A stretch of 64,000 nucleotides of DNA from Populus alba. Taxonomy: Eukaryota; Streptophyta; Magnoliopsida; Malpighiales; Salicaceae. The DNA is taken from positions 8,833,875-8,897,874 of the forward strand of contig NC_133300.1 of NCBI RefSeq assembly GCF_005239225.2, written 5' to 3'. The first letter of the stretch is position 1, and every line of letters starts with the position of its first letter. Position numbers and translations under genes: made by a program. Below the pieces are notes generated by a model that worked only from the letters and a program-made list of their open reading frames with translations, had not been told where the DNA came from and ran no database searches. Of this stretch, positions 34,916 through 44,874 are shown in pieces.

Positions 34916-35636
34916 CTGTCAAGAAAAGAGATGAATAATGGGTGAACAATATTTTTGATTGTCTAGGTTAAACCCCTAGAAATTTGGGGTTTTAATTTGG
35001 GATCTAATATATGTTATTTTAGTCCATATTCTTCTAATTGCACCCGTTATTGCTTTCAAAAATCTTAATTTCATACAATTTCACCCCTGCCAAACTCAAT
35101 CATCAAACTCAAAGTTTAGCACCATTTTTGTCTTGGTCCTTGGTTTTTAGTTTGTGTATTTGGACCTTTAATTGACCATCCAAGTTTCAATTTTCTTCAA
35201 TTTGACCATTGATTTGGTCAATTTTAGCCCTTAAACTTTCATGCCTTTTACAATTTGGTTCTTGGTTTGAATTTCTTCAATAAATCCCCTAATTGGCTAT
35301 CAAATTTTATTTTCTTCACAATCAAGCCTTTAATTTGACCAATTAAACTTTACAAAGTACAATTTGAGTCCCTAAATTTCAATTTCTTCCAATTAACACC
35401 CAAATTGACTTCAAAAAACAAATTTTCCTTGCAATTAAGTCCTCAATAAAATTAATTAAGCCTTCCAAAATCTTTATTGAGTACTTACTCATCCAAATTT
35501 GTATCATTTTACCCCAAATAAAAATATTTTCACTGAATAGGTCTTTTTTCAATTAGAATTGGGTTGTTAATTTTGCCGACTTGCTAGGTGATCCATGCAT
35601 CCAAAGAGTTTGATTTTAAAATAAAAAAATTCAATC

Positions 35637-36275
35637 TATTTTCACGGGCGACCTACCCATTTTGAAATTCAAAAGTTGGCCTATTTTCATGGTCGACTTA
35701 CCTTTTTTAAATTCCAAAAAGAACTTTAGCGAGCATACATGCTTTCTTAAAATTGGTTTATTATCATGGGTAACCTACCCATTTTGAAATTCAAAAGCTG
35801 GTTTATTTTTACGGGCGACCTATTATTTTCAAATTTCAAAAATAACTTTAGCAAGTGTCTATGCTTCCCTAAAATTGGCCTATTTTCATGAGCGGCCTGC
35901 TCTTTTTGAAATTCTAAAACTAATTTATTTTGATGGGTGACTTGCCCTTTTCAAGTTCTAAAAAGAACTTCAACAAGTATCTATGCTTCCCTAAAATTTG
36001 TCTATTTTCACGGATGAACTGCCTATTTTGAAATTTAAAAAATGGTTTATTTTCACGGACGAACTACCTTTTTCAAATTCCAAAAAGGACTTCAGCAAGC
36101 ATCTATGTTTCCCTGAAATTAGTCTATTTTTATGGGCAACTTGCCCATTTTGAAATTAAAACGTTAGTCTATTTTCACGAGCGACCGATCATTTTCAAAT
36201 TCCAAAAATAACTTCAACAAGCTATGTTTTCCTGAAATTGGTTTATTTTCATAGGCGACCAACCCATTTTAAAAT
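35637..36275. repeat. 121-bp minisatellite, about 5.3 copies
   Basis: Units begin near 35637, 35758, 35879, 36002, 36123 and 36243. Each holds two half-units with TATTTTCACGGGCGACCTAC-type and ATTTTGAAATTC or TTTTCAAATTCC blocks, plus AACTTTAGCAAGTATCTATG and CTTCCCTAAAATTGG. It is part of the non-coding tract. Confidence 0.9.
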
Positions 36276-38120
36276 TCACATTAATATCTTCATTAAAACC
36301 CTTCAAAACATTCCTAAAAAAAAATTCAAAAGAAAATACCCTTTAAGGATAAACTCTTAAAATGAGTGCCTTGTTTTATAGCCTTAGTTATCCACACCAT
36401 ATGGATGAGATTTATTTGTCATTTCTCGACTTCCGTTCACCAATGCAAATTTCACCACTTTTCCTCTTGATTGATGAATCCTACACCAACATTAGTAAAG
36501 TTGAGGTTAACCAATATGCAATGCATGTCTTTTGAAATATAGGCTCTTTATTTCTTCACTATTTTTTTTTTTAATTGTTGAGGGTTGTAATTTTCGAGAT
36601 GGTCACTATTGCTAACTCATATTTCTAGTTTACCCAAGTCCATGCAAGTTACTTTCAAATCTTAAGCATCAAGTTGCCTTTATAACCTTCTTTTTTTATT
36701 ATTATTATTTAGGCCATGTTGAATACTATCCTAATTGGGAATACATTAGAACTCCTTACCTTATGACAATGTTGTTTTTCATGTGCTTTTTCTCAAATAC
36801 ACGTGACACATATTTTGGTTTTATTTTAAGGATTTTACAAGATTTACTTTGTTTTTTTTTAAAGCTTGAGATTTTTCAAAGTCATGTCAAATAGTAATGT
36901 TCACACAACTCTTATTATGATTTGTATTCGTTAGGTATTTCATCATGGTGATTGGTTTAGGACATGACTCATTTTGCATTGGGTTAAAAAAGGATCAAAT
37001 ACTTGTTTGAAGTTTTATGTTTGAATTTTCTCAACAAAGATGAATAGTTATTCACTTTATCATAACTCTCGTGAATGGTTCCTTACGTTTTGAGAGCGTA
37101 TTTATCAGTCTTTCTTGCTTTTATGATTAGAATGGACTTTTTAAAGTATGTAATGAAAGTTGAGTTTCATGGCTACCAAAGAAAAGCAATTCATTGGCTT
37201 AAATGATTTTTGAGGGTCTTCATGGGTTTAGCATCACTTTCACTCCTTTATGACACTTTATCCTCTTTTGGTTTCCAAGATATGTTACGCTATCAGAGTT
37301 CTTCGCTCATAGAAGTTGACACAAATGATATTTTCATGTTTTTATTTTCACTCTAAACCTTTGATTGAACACCTAATCTGCTTTTCCCGAAATCTCTTTA
37401 TCTATTCATATCAAACTTTCTATAAGAATCAAGATACCAATGTTTTTTTTCTATTTCAAGCCCTTGATCGAAAACCCAACCATGTTTCTTCAATGATTTT
37501 CCTTTTCTTTGTTCGTCAAAGTTGCAGGAGAAGCATTTGCTTGTTTTTCAAATACCTGTGTGCTTTGTTTTTCAAGATTTGTCACTTAGCAAAGCCCCCC
37601 ACCTTTTTTTTTGCTTGTTATTCTTGCGGCTTTAATCAAGATCTTATGGATTCTGTTCACAAGTATTCTATATTTTCTAGGTTTTCCAACCACATTCTCA
37701 TCATTTTCTAATACTTGCCCTTTATGTGGGGTGTGATCTTAGCTAGAGTTATCTTACGAAGGAGATTTTTTTTTCACTTCGGCTTAAACTAAAACTACAA
37801 CAAATATATTCATTTCTAGTGGGTATAAAAAAATAACCTTTTTCTCATTTCAAGCAAGATTGGTTAGGACTGATAAATTTTGACCTCATCATCATAACAA
37901 TTTGCATGGAATCGTTTTATGAGTTCATGATTCATGAAAACTTTATCATCTTTGTTTCATGAAAACCTTTTCTCATTACGATAAATTTTTATGACCTCAT
38001 CATCATACCGATAAATTTTATATGATAAACTTTGATGGTTAGGTCATCTATTTAGGTTTATGGGTACTTAGCCATTACCTAGAGAATTGTTTGGTGAATC
38101 ATTACTCTTAACATATCACT

Positions 38121-38329
38121 TGTAACGACCCGAATTTTTCAAGGTCAAAATCGATGGATTTTTTTTTAATCATTCGGTTTTGGATGTTTTTCACAATAAC
38201 ATTTTGCAAATTTGTAATTGCATTTCATTCATTAACAAAGCACAATCCACGTAAGATAACGTTAAACAACATTATCATAAAATGAATTCTCAATACACAA
38301 AGGTTTACATTACATCATATGACATACTA
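38121..38329 (-). mobile_element. Terminal fragment of an LTR with TGTAACGACCC end
   Basis: The plus-strand start TGTAACGACCCGAATTTTTC resembles the left end of the nested LTR-like insertion at 15.9 kb (TGTAACAACCCGGCTTTTCA). It is cut off at 38330 by Athila sequence. By analogy this is the 3' end of a minus-oriented chromovirus-like LTR. Confidence 0.5.
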
Positions 38330-38750
38330 AGTAGTACTTAAAAGTGTATTTTTATCAAGGTTTTATATCATCATTTTGCACTTGAAGTATCAATAACTCC
38401 TTAACTAAAGCATGTTTTATAATAACATATCTAATAATATAAGATACCTTTAATTTATGGTAAATGTTCATCTTAAATGCAGGCCTATCACATAAATCAA
38501 AGGATTGATTGATGAGTTTAAAAATTGAAATTGAAAGGACAAAGAAAGGGCCAAACTTAGAAAAGAGATGTTGGTGCAGTCCAAACTAGAACACTGTTTA
38601 GTAATTGGGTCATATCTGGAGCTGTAGATCTCGGATTTAAGTCTGTTTTATATGGATAGAAAGGTAAGACATAAGCCTATAACTTTCATGCGGAGTCCAA
38701 GATTTTAAAAAGCCGTTTTCAAGTTCAAATTATAGCAACAATGGAGAAGT
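38330..38750 (+). mobile_element. Athila LTR fragment (copy C), inverted relative to its neighbour
   Basis: Contains the first about 410 bp of the Athila LTR in plus sense: TAGTACTTAAAAGTG, then ATATCATCATTTTGCACTTG, and on to AGCAACAATGGAGAAGT. It lacks the first four bases of the LTR and everything after GGAGAAGT, where it meets the start of a minus-oriented Athila LTR. It is therefore opposite in orientation to the adjacent Athila element. Confidence 0.8.
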
Positions 38751-38758
38751 ACTAATCA

Positions 38759-38775
38759 CACCCCCCCAACCAGCT
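38759..38775 (-). other. Polypurine tract of the Athila element
   Basis: Minus strand AGCTGGTTGGGGGGGTG directly before TGATTAGT, the Athila LTR start. It places the 3' LTR boundary at 38758. Confidence 0.75.
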
Positions 38776-39968
38776 TATTACTAGTCCTTACAAATCAAAG
38801 CGTTAAAATAGAGAAACAATTTGCAAATTCCACAAAGTAAGGCATTCATCATTCAACTTCCATTAATCTATCCAGATAAACAAACTCGCATTAAATTTAT
38901 ATATCTGCTCAATGCCTCTTAAACAAGATATTAATAGACCTTCTTTTCATGCTCAATATATCAACACATAGTTATGGGACTTTACTTAAAAGAAAACAAA
39001 ATTTTTGTTCTAATGTTTAAGGTTAACTTCCTTAGGTTAGGATTATTATCTTTTTCTTCTTTTTCTTTTTTTAAAAAAAAAAAATATATATATACATATA
39101 ACTTAAAACACAATGCATCTTTAACCCATGTAACGAGCTTTCAGCTAATGACTCCCAGACCAGATGGTCTTAGGGCATTAGGTGTTGAGACACCCCTACG
39201 AGCTTAGTAACTCGGGTTACAGATACTTATATATAGATAGTGCAATGTTTGATTCCCTTAAGCTTTTCTCCTTAACCCATGTAACATGTGTTGGGCCAAT
39301 AGCTCCCAAGTCAGTTGACTTTAGGGTATTAAGTGCTAAAACACCCCTTCGAACTTAAGTACTTAGGTTAGGGAAGCTACGAAACCAAACTTATCTACGT
39401 TTTTATTATCATTATTTTTTTGTTTTTTTGCAAATTATATACTATCCCTTTCCCTTAGTTGTTACCTTTAACAAAATAATATAAATAATGTAATAATCCA
39501 ATGTGCAACCCACAATCATATGTTAAAGTGTGTGTGTGAAAATGAAGATTTAAGAATATTTGTTAAATGAGCATATGAGCAGAATCAAGTGATAACAATA
39601 CGAGAGTTTGTAATCCTGAATCTTTCAAGAAGTATTCTGATAGACCTTGTTAAGAATGTTTACTAATATGCGTCTCAAAAGTTACTTTAACAAAAGAACT
39701 CATTTTACTCTGTCATCTCAATAACAATAGTTTTGCAAATAGTTTATGAAGTATAAAACACAATTAGCTTTTTTTTTTTTTTTTTCTAATATCAACTACT
39801 ACCTTTTCCCCCCAACCAAAATGAGATATTGTCCTCAATGTCCTAAGGTAGAAAGATAGAGAATACAAGACATCACCTAAAATAGCGAACACTAACAAAC
39901 CTGAAACACACTTAAACAAATATAAGAAACAACAAAACACAACAATAAAACCAAAAGACACAAATTTT
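38776..39968 (-). other. Athila 3' non-coding region
   Basis: No frame is open. The plus-strand motif CCCCCCAACCAAAATGAGAT followed by ATTGTCCTCAATGTCCTAAG (39808-39847) is the complement of the AGGACATTGAGGACAAT...TTGGGGGG signature I know from Athila-type elements downstream of their genes. Two diverged copies of an about 100-bp block (CTTAACCCATGTAAC ... ACACCCCT[AT]CGA) lie at about 39119-39220 and 39271-39370. A T-run at 39771-39786 is an A-run in minus sense. Confidence 0.6.
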
Positions 39969-40445
39969 TTACAAACAAAGGCTCAAATCCAATCTAAGCT
40001 TTTTATGGCTTTCGTTAGTTAACCAATTTATGCGACTCATGGAATGATCAGTTATAGGGATGAAAGATTGTAGTTGCTCAATCAATTGTTCAGCAATAAC
40101 AGTAGAGATTTGATTTGTCATGCCGAAGATGTTAGAAATTCCTTTTCCACAGCATGATCAAGAAAAGACAACAACTTATCATAAAAACCATTAACATTTA
40201 ACAAACTTATGGGTTTATGGTGAATGTGCAGTTAGGCCCAAGAGGAAATATGAAAGATCTCTTCCAATGTGCCCAGACCACCTGGTAAGTCAATGAAGGC
40301 ATCAGCATGGTTAAACATTGCATTCATTCGATCAAACATTATAGGGACCTATAGTTTCTCTCTAATTGTTTTTCCAATGATGTCCCTTTTTGCTAAAGCT
40401 TTAGGGACGACCCCCAAAACTTGACTGCCTCCTAAAAATGTAGCT
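39969..40445 (-). pseudogene. Captured fragment of a LOG cytokinin-activating enzyme gene, broken
   Basis: LOG proteins (cytokinin riboside 5'-monophosphate phosphoribohydrolases) release active cytokinin bases in the cytosol. The minus strand reads GGSQVLGVVPKALA, IIGKTIREKL, FNHADAFIDLPGGLGTLEE (the PGGxGTxxE nucleotide-site motif is intact), then [34 protein letters not shown] and SRINWLTNESHKKL, ending at a stop at 39969-39971. The first third of the enzyme is missing. Two stops (one after IREKL, one where relatives have SWAQL) and a frameshift after [12 protein letters not shown] break it. Plant LOG genes have several introns, and this copy has none over a span that should cross some, so it was probably taken up as mRNA. 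It lies between Athila gag and the Athila 3' region. Confidence 0.85.
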
Positions 40446-41123
40446 ATTATCCCAATTTTAAGCACTTTCAGCTAGCTAGTCTACGTACTCCATTACTTTA
40501 TCAGGGTCTTTATCTTTAAAAATTTCATTGCACATCAATTCCATCATTTGCCTATCTTTAGGTGTTAATCCTTTATAAAAATATGAAACCAATCTCCATG
40601 TTTCAAAATCATGATGAGCGCAAGTATTAAGCAAGTCTCGATACCTATCCTAACATTGGTAAAATGTTTCTCCTGGTTTTTTAGTGAAAGTGGTGATTTG
40701 TCTTTTAAAAGAGTTTGTTCTGTGAAATGGAAAAAACTTCTTTAAAAATTGTTGTTGCATTTCATCCCAAGCACGAATGGATATTGACCTAAGATTTTGT
40801 AGCCATATTTTAGCTTTATCTTTTAATGAAAAAGAAAAAAGCTTTAATCTGATGGTATTCATGCTACAATTTAAGTCATTATATGTGTTATAGACTTTTT
40901 CAAATTCTCTCAAATGTAAGTATGGGTTTTCTAGATCTAAGCCATGAAAAGAAGGTAAAAGTTGAATAATGTATGGCTTAAAATTGAAGTGAGATGCATC
41001 AGGAGGGAAAACTATACATGATGGTGCACTTGTTCTTGTAGGATTCATGTGTTCTCTAAGTATTCTAACTCGGTTATTCTCATTATTCTCATTATAAAGT
41101 GACTGATTATCTTCTTCGGTCAT
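40446..41123 (-). pseudogene. gag: Athila gag (degraded)
   Basis: Capsid protein of the Athila element. The start MTEEDNQSLYNENN leads into the retrotransposon Gag core: FHGLDLENPYLHLREFEKVY, RLKLFSFSLKDKAKIWLQNL, WDEMQQQFLKKFFP and KRQITTFTKKPGETFYQC. A stop follows at 40647-40649. The frame continues with YRDLLNTCAHHDFETWRLVS, YKGLTPKDRQMMELMCNEIF and DPDKVMEYVD, then two more stops. Typical Athila wording. The open part is 157 codons (40650-41123). Confidence 0.92.
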
Positions 41124-41309
41124 ATTTTCTGAAAATGATAAGGATACCCTACTAAGTCTACCACTTAATGTATGTGACTAAACACTCATGCACGTGTAGA
41201 AAGAGAATAAAAGAAAGAAGAAAACAAAACAAAAGGAAACAAAAGTTAGATACAAGAAAACTGAAAAGAGAAAATAAAACAAATATTATAATTTATACAA
41301 GAATTTACC
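41124..41309 (-). other. Leader between Athila PBS and gag
   Basis: Non-coding. An open frame on the plus strand (41168-41353) is Lys/Arg-rich because the leader is T/C-rich on the minus strand. It is not a gene. Confidence 0.6.
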
Positions 41310-41327
41310 TCCCTGGCAACAGCACCA
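41310..41327 (-). other. Primer binding site of the Athila element (tRNA-Asp type)
   Basis: Minus strand TGGTGCTGTTGCCAGGGA, six bases inside the LTR edge. The usual Athila site is TGGCGCCGTTGCCGGGGA. The three differences are all CpG-type transitions. Confidence 0.85.
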
Positions 41328-41333
41328 AAAACT

Positions 41334-41430
41334 TGATACGACTAAAAGATTGATGTCTTCTCCTAAGTGTAGGAACGTTGAAGTAATAAATAACTCGACA
41401 AGACCAGGGTCAAACCATAGGAAGGTTAAC

Positions 41431-41466
<36 letters not shown>

Positions 41467-42908
41467 GTTAAATAGGACTTTGAAATGTTTGATTAATGTG
41501 AGGATTAAACAATGATAAAAACAAATGTCAAGGTTAGAGGATCCATTAATGGTATTTCAGACAAGTATAGTATAAACTCTTTTTATTACTCAACTGGAAA
41601 CCACACACAAAGGAAGTTCCAATCGGATGATTTGTCATTAATAGCTCATTATAAATTGTTAACATGATCATATTAATTATCTTATTTAATTAACACCAAA
41701 CTTTTAAATATTGTCAAGAATTCATATGCTAGCTTATGTCAACAACAAATCAAGTTCTTTTCATAGCACAGGTGTAGGTTATACCATACGATTGAACTAT
41801 GAAAGTGCCAAGTATTTGTTGTACCAAGTGTTATACAACACAAATCTAGATTAACCATTTAAGAAGTAAGGTATTAAGAATTAATAAGATAAAAATGATA
41901 AGACATGTTAATAGCAAGTTGTTTAGGATATAAGCATTAAAGTCCATATTGAATTTATATTATACTTATTCTTACACCATTATTGTAACCTTTTCACCTT
42001 GACATAATAAACTTAGCTAAACATAATGAAAAACAAACACATAAATAAACAAGATAAGAATATAAATAAGATACAAGTTAACTAAGTAAAGTAAAAGAAA
42101 TGAAAACCATAAACAAGATATTAATGAAAGCAAAACTTAAGCATTACAAAAATATAAAGAGAGAAATAAAGAGTATGATCTTGATCTGAACAACCAAGAT
42201 GCCTATATGTATGGCAAATACCTCCTTTTATAGGCCAAAATTTGGAACTATTGATTTGATGACTAATTATTGAGTGGGTGGCCACATCTTGACTTGGTGA
42301 CAATCTTTATATTCTTGTCTGAACAAAACATCATTAATAACGTCTGAATTTGAACCAAATTTACTCATGAAAGTCTTAGGAAATTGTCTCAACTTTCCAG
42401 GAAAAAAAATTAAGGTCATTTGGACTTCTAGAACTCGAGATATGGGTTGAACAATGAACATGTCTGGGTTGCAGGACAAATTCAGACTTCTCTATTGTTG
42501 CTATAATTTGGAATTGAAAACAGCCTTTTTAAATCTTGGACTCCATATGAAATTTTTAGGCCTATGTCTTGGGTTTTCATCCATATAAACCAGACCTAAA
42601 ATCGAGATCTATAGTTTTAGATATGACTCAATTACCGAATAGTGTTTCAGTTTGGACTCAACCAACATTTCTTTTCTAAGTTTGGCCCTCTCTTTGTCCT
42701 TTCACTTTCAGTAATTAAACTCATAAATCAATCCTTTCATTTATGTGATAGGCCTGCATTTAAGATGAACATTTATCATAAATTAAAGGTATCTTATATT
42801 ATTAGATATGTTATTATAAAACATGCTTTAGTTAAAGAGTTATTGATACTTCAAGTGCAAAATAATGATATAAAACATTGATAAAAATGCACTTTTAAGT
42901 ACTAATCA
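41334..42908 (-). repeat. 5' LTR of the Athila element (copy D)
   Basis: Plus-strand ends are TGATACGACTAAAAGATTGA and AAGTACTAATCA, 1575 bp. Because the PBS sits beside it, this copy fixes the family's sense and identity. The (AAT)n microsatellite is at about 41431-41466. Confidence 0.92.
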
Positions 42909-43880
42909 CTAACCACCTCTAAAAAACCAGCATCACATTGCCTTTCTATCTCGGCTTTCACTATGAGCACCATAGTCAGACGAGTTCTTTGTAGTTTCTG
43001 CTTCAAAGGTATACTTTCTTTATTTAATGGTATCTTATATATGTTAGTATCTAAACCACACATATTTGCGTAGAACCAAGCAAACACATAGACATATTCA
43101 CGTAGTAGTGAGATCAAGTTTTCCCTTTCGCTAGCAGTAATTAGAGTCCCTATTTTTAACTCTCTTTTATCTTACCTTGTATCAACATTAATTTTCTCTA
43201 ATTCTTCTTTTTCTAGTTTCTAAACTCGCTTGGATTGCTCTCATATCTTTTTGAATTCTTTTACATCATCCTCTTCTCATTCATTTTCTTCCTTTGCAAT
43301 TATGTACTCATCGAAATTTCACCATTCATTCTCAATGTAATGTGCTCATGATTTTATTGATGATCTGCTTTTAGATTTCTTGAAAGCGGAAGATGTTTCA
43401 GTAAGTGTGTATTTAGCAAAAATAGATAATAAATTATGAAAATGTATAATCTCATTGATAAAAGAAAGGCTCAACTACAAAGAAAACCATATGTTGACAT
43501 TTTGAGCCAAGATTGCCAATTGGGTATCAAAGACAAAAATAAAAAGCATACTAGAACAACTTCATCATTTACTTTTTAAAGACTATAGGAGCCTCTTGAG
43601 TCACCTAATTTTGAAACTTTTTTCCATTTGCCAGCTTTCACACAAAGGTCTTTGTCACTGTTTCCTCCATGGTGTGGATAGTTAGTTGAGGTAGCAACTC
43701 TTTTCCTTTCATAGCCTTTCCTTTCTCATTGTAGCTCTTGACCTTTTTGTTATCTTGTTCCAATATGTTGATGCCCATAACAACCAAGCTTACAAACGGG
43801 GAAGTGGTATATGTACGTGTGTGTGTGAGAGAGAGAGAGAGAGAGGGAGAGAGAGAGTATGAATTACCATCCACAACAAT
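42909..43880 (-). pseudogene. Ty3/gypsy pol fragment (protease-RT linker), minus strand
   Basis: The minus strand reads ISLLREYVYVFAWFYANMCG, LDTNIYKIPLN and KQKLQRTRLTMVLIVKAEIE, then CDAGFLEVV, the well-known linker into RT (LLREYxDVFAWSYxDMPGLD). Upstream, 43190-43340 is acidic (NEWNFDEYIIAKEENEWEED). A frame at 43638-43874 contains KGKELLPQLTIHTMEETVTK and may be an earlier part of the same polyprotein. The Athila element interrupts it at the start of RT. Probably part of the minus-strand Tat/Ogre-like element whose gag lies at 51.7-53.4 kb. Confidence 0.65.
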
Positions 43881-43882
43881 GG

Positions 43883-43922
<40 letters not shown>
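43817..43922. repeat. (GT)n(GA)n and (AT)n microsatellites
   Basis: GT then GA repeats at 43817-43858 and a pure AT run at about 43885-43922. Open frames across them on both strands are artefacts. Confidence 0.95.
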
Positions 43923-43925
<3 letters not shown>

Positions 43926-44559
43926 GATTGATAAAAATGATGGTTACATACAAAAATGTAATTGGGAACTATTGTAATGACAATAATTAAAATTTCAACC
44001 GTAATAACCTACATGGTAGATCCTGAAAATATCCAATAAATTAGTTAGTTGCAATATCAAATATGGACAAGGAAATTGGTACTTAGTCGATAGTATGATA
44101 AGGCTAAGGTTATGAAATTGAGGCTGGGTCAACTGGATGGTAAATGACTCAGGTAGTTGACACGATACTTCATTAGTTGGGTGAACAATAATTAAAATGA
44201 ATAGTTGGATTAATCAATGGATAAGATAAATGTAATGTTTGAGGTATAGTTTACGTTATGATTTTTGGAAGTAGAAATAAGAATACTATGTGTCCATGTG
44301 AGATGAAATGATGAATAAAAAAAATTAGACTACGAGAAAATCTGGACTAGGAATATAGTTACACAAAATCCTAGAAGGCTACATATATGTTAAGCAAAGT
44401 TGGTTGTATGACTGAAATAAAGTAGGTGGAAGAGCCTAAAGAAGGAAAAATGTGTTAAAAAGGAGCATGACATGCTCCAGCAGTGGGATGATAAGGTGTA
44501 ATGATTCATTTGATATCAACACAAGAGGTTAGACTAATAACTTATTGATTTGCATTGCC
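43923..44559 (+). other. Unassigned sequence, perhaps degraded internal region of a chromovirus
   Basis: No domain is recognised. It precedes the chromovirus pol end and is A/G-rich on the plus strand. Confidence 0.35.
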
Positions 44560-44860
44560 TACACCTTTATCTAGAACCCAAGATGTGTTCCTTATACCCA
44601 TGCTATGAAAAGGTGAATTGAATCTTTCTCAAGTATTGTCCAAACCACTATAGTGATTCAAGAAGGCTAAACTTTGAGGGTTGAACCAAATAGACTTTTA
44701 TATTAAAATATACAAACAAAAAGACAAAAACTATATAGTATAGGGAAGTTCGCAGTTGAAAAAGAGACTTGGGAAAGGAGAAATAAAAAACAGGGAAGAA
44801 ATACTCAACACTATTCACATACATAAGTAAGAACTCTACATATCAAGGATGAAATTTCTT
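44560..44860 (+). pseudogene. Chromovirus pol C-terminus with chromodomain remnant (degraded)
   Basis: Plus-strand pieces in shifting frames: NFEGEPNRLL, then after a stop GKFAVEKETWERRNKKQGRN and DEISCKRGE. In chromoviruses of the Ty3/gypsy group this region reads like VLWxxHxxEEATWEREDEM followed by a NFEDEI-type tail before the polypurine tract. Very decayed, but the position directly before a PPT and an LTR start supports it. Confidence 0.55.
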
Positions 44861-44874
44861 GTAAGAGAGGAGAA
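44861..44874 (+). other. Polypurine tract before a 3' LTR
   Basis: GTAAGAGAGGAGAA followed at once by TGTGAAACCCTAG, an LTR-like start. A classic arrangement. Confidence 0.75.

Larger units (their letters stand above)
29844..38120. other. 8.3-kb non-coding tract of unclassified repeat-derived DNA
   Basis: No coding domain is recognised on either strand. The left (30,000-30,700) and right (35,030-35,520) parts share phrases such as TCAATTTGACC, AATTTGACCATTGATTT and CCTTAAACTTTCATGCC in T-rich context, as in long LTRs of large Ty3 elements. The middle (33,100-34,600) is A-rich. Several local tandem repeats are listed separately. An open frame of 131 codons at 37316-37711 is Phe/Cys-rich low-complexity sequence with no known motif. 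Possibly a very long LTR or a large non-autonomous element; its ends were not found. Confidence 0.45.
38751..42908 (-). mobile_element. Internally deleted Athila-type retrotransposon with a captured host gene fragment
   Basis: Reading the minus strand: 5' LTR (42908-41334), PBS, degraded gag (about 41123-40446), a LOG gene fragment (40445-39969), an Athila-like 3' non-coding region, a polypurine tract (38775-38759), and only the first 8-11 bases of the 3' LTR (TGATTAGT) before the inverted copy C. Protease, RT, RNase H, integrase and env-like regions are absent. Athila is a Ty3/gypsy lineage that primes from tRNA-Asp, and the PBS fits. Confidence 0.8.

Noticed and set aside
37316..37711. 131-codon plus-strand frame, Phe- and Cys-rich
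   Set aside because: T-rich low-complexity DNA, no motif, no splice context, and within a repeat-derived tract.
43638..43977. Frames on both strands over the GT/GA/AT microsatellites as genes
   Set aside because: Translations are dominated by microsatellite residues. Only the KGKELLPQLTIHTMEE part may be retroelement remnant and is described there.
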